Assembly: GCF_037201965.1 (NCBI RefSeq)
Contig: NZ_CP147518.1
Coordinates: forward strand, 4,147,001-4,211,000
From: Spirosoma sp. SC4-14
GTDB taxonomy: Bacteria; Bacteroidota; Bacteroidia; Cytophagales; Spirosomataceae
Direction: 5' to 3'
Length of the DNA stretch: 64,000 nucleotides
This document shows, piece by piece, positions 63,055 to 64,000 of the stretch. The position numbers and the translations under genes are program-made. The notes beneath the pieces are model-generated. The model saw only the letters and a list, made by a program, of their open reading frames with translations, was not told where the DNA came from and made no database searches. How positions within the stretch are numbered: position 1 is the stretch's first letter; every line of letters starts with the position of its first letter.

Positions 63055-64000
63055 CTATGGTAATCGATACGCCACTACATAATCTCCTAGTTTTGTGTTG
63101 AGCTTACCGTGTCCACCGGCCGCAATGACTACATACTGTTGCCCGTTGATCTGATAAGTCATTGGAGTGGCCTGGGCACTTACCGGCAGAGCTGCTTCCC
63201 AGAGCAGACTACCATCCTGCCGATTGAAAGCCCGCAAATGACCATCCAGGCTAGCCGCTACAAAGACAAGCCCGCCCGCCGTAACAACCGCTCCACCAAA
63301 ATTCAGCGAACCCCATTGTTTTGCCTGTGGGTATTTCACGGGGTCCATCATATACCCCAACGGCACCTCCCAGGCCAGTGCGCTTTTTTGCAGATCGATT
63401 GCGACTAACGTTCCCCAGGGCGGAGGTGTCTGCATCAGAAAACCGCCTTCCCCTCCCTTAAACAGATAGCTACGTTTCAGCACATAGGGCGTTCCCGACT
63501 GCATCCCGGTTTCGGCCCGAAGCATCTCTTCATTGTTCTTGACCGATGCGGCCAACTGTTCTCTTGGCAAAATTCGTATGATAGCCGCCAGCCGGTTAAC
63601 ATTTGTAATGAGAAAGCCCGACTCTGGATCATAGCACATGCCTCCCCAGTGAATCCCCCCTACGTTGCCGGGTGTAATAACGCTCCCCTGCAAAGACGGT
63701 GGCGTAAATACGCCATCATAACGAAGTCCTTCTATCCGCTTCTGCGCAGCCGATTTATCGTCGGGCGTCATTCCCCACGTCTCCAGTTTCTGCAACCCCA
63801 GCAGCGGCAATGTTGCCGGAAACGGTTGTGTAGGCCAGGCTTCTTCGCCCGGAATGGTTGATTTAGGAACGGGGCGTTCGTCAACGGGCAATAGCGGCTT
63901 ACCCGTTTCCCGATTTAAAATAAAAATATGGCCCATTTTAGTACCCACAGCCACCGCAGGAACCGGCTTTCCATTTTGCATAAATGTAAACAGGAGCGGC
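63055..64000 (-). CDS. PQQ-dependent (quinoprotein) dehydrogenase, C-terminal part, cut by window end
   Basis: The frame is open to the right edge, so the N-terminus is outside the window; the visible ATG at 63981 need not be the start. The visible 314 residues have the eight-bladed propeller signature of membrane-bound glucose-dehydrogenase-like enzymes: AVAVGTKMGHIFILNRETGK, VTPGNVGGIHWGGMCYDPES, GGFLMQTPPPWGTLVAID, and the W-motif blades with GGLVFVAASLDGHLRAF. The end YVVIAAGGHGKL...GDYVVAYRLP is the typical C-terminus. It oxidises sugars or alcohols in the periplasm. Confidence 0.85.
   Translation of the reverse strand, partial: PLLFTFMQNGKPVPAVAVGTKMGHIFILNRETGKPLLPVDERPVPKSTIPGEEAWPTQPFPATLPLLGLQKLETWGMTPDDKSAAQKRIEGLRYDGVFTPPSLQGSVITPGNVGGIHWGGMCYDPESGFLITNVNRLAAIIRILPREQLAASVKNNEEMLRAETGMQSGTPYVLKRSYLFKGGEGGFLMQTPPPWGTLVAIDLQKSALAWEVPLGYMMDPVKYPQAKQWGSLNFGGAVVTAGGLVFVAASLDGHLRAFNRQDGSLLWEAALPVSAQATPMTYQINGQQYVVIAAGGHGKLNTKLGDYVVAYRLP

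Noticed and set aside
1..64000. CRISPR array, rRNA, prophage or conjugative genes
   Set aside because: No regularly spaced repeats, rRNA segments, phage structural or mobilisation genes were seen.

Overview
The window is a chromosomal piece of a Bacteroidota bacterium, most likely a Cytophagales member of the Spirosoma type. The evidence is the gene content (several carboxypeptidase-regulatory-domain TonB receptors, OMP_b-brl_3 receptor, Omp85-like barrel, DUF3822 next to coaD, KISTS-type MetRS, LpxH), promoters of the Bacteroidota TAnnTTTG type, and the near absence of Shine-Dalgarno sequences. It carries no rRNA, tRNA, CRISPR array or prophage that I could see.

Layout: 1-12.8 kb is housekeeping and envelope genes (FtsX-type permease truncated by the window edge, trans-sulfuration enzyme, ECF sigma factor, peroxiredoxin-like protein, FMN reductase, cysteine desulfurase, MscS channel, Omp85-like barrel, a thioredoxin-fold protein without CXXC, TPR protein, extended SDR). 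12.8-30.5 kb carries metG, a DUF2264 protein, an ABC exporter, a CNNM/CorC protein, two Nudix hydrolases, DUF3822-coaD, a CBS protein, a RecD-like helicase, a DUF4126 protein, a sugar-nucleotide epimerase, kup and a DUF2064 protein. 30.6-41.4 kb has a large TonB receptor, a YnjB-like ABC importer without an ATPase gene, dusB, a CPBP protease-DUF2007-cdsA cluster and small unknown proteins. 41.9-52.7 kb is the accessory part: a TPR/HTH membrane regulator, a TonB-dependent receptor split by an IS4-family element, a beta-helix lipoprotein, and a beta-propeller phytase whose last codon has been hit by a second insertion sequence (integrase-type, 50-bp inverted repeats). 52.7-64 kb returns to lpxH, two lipoproteins, bioB, an EamA protein, an outer-membrane receptor, a TSUP transporter, a PAP2 phosphatase, an acyltransferase and a PQQ-dehydrogenase-like protein cut by the window end.

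The most interesting unit is the receptor - beta-helix lipoprotein - phytase locus. I read it as a surface system for binding, cutting and importing phytate or another phosphorylated compound, now being eroded by two independent insertions whose target duplications allow the ancestral reading frames to be rebuilt exactly. The second theme is a set of long, perfect or near-perfect intergenic palindromes of unrelated sequence. Most sit where terminators belong, but one lies between two divergently transcribed genes in what should be the metG leader.
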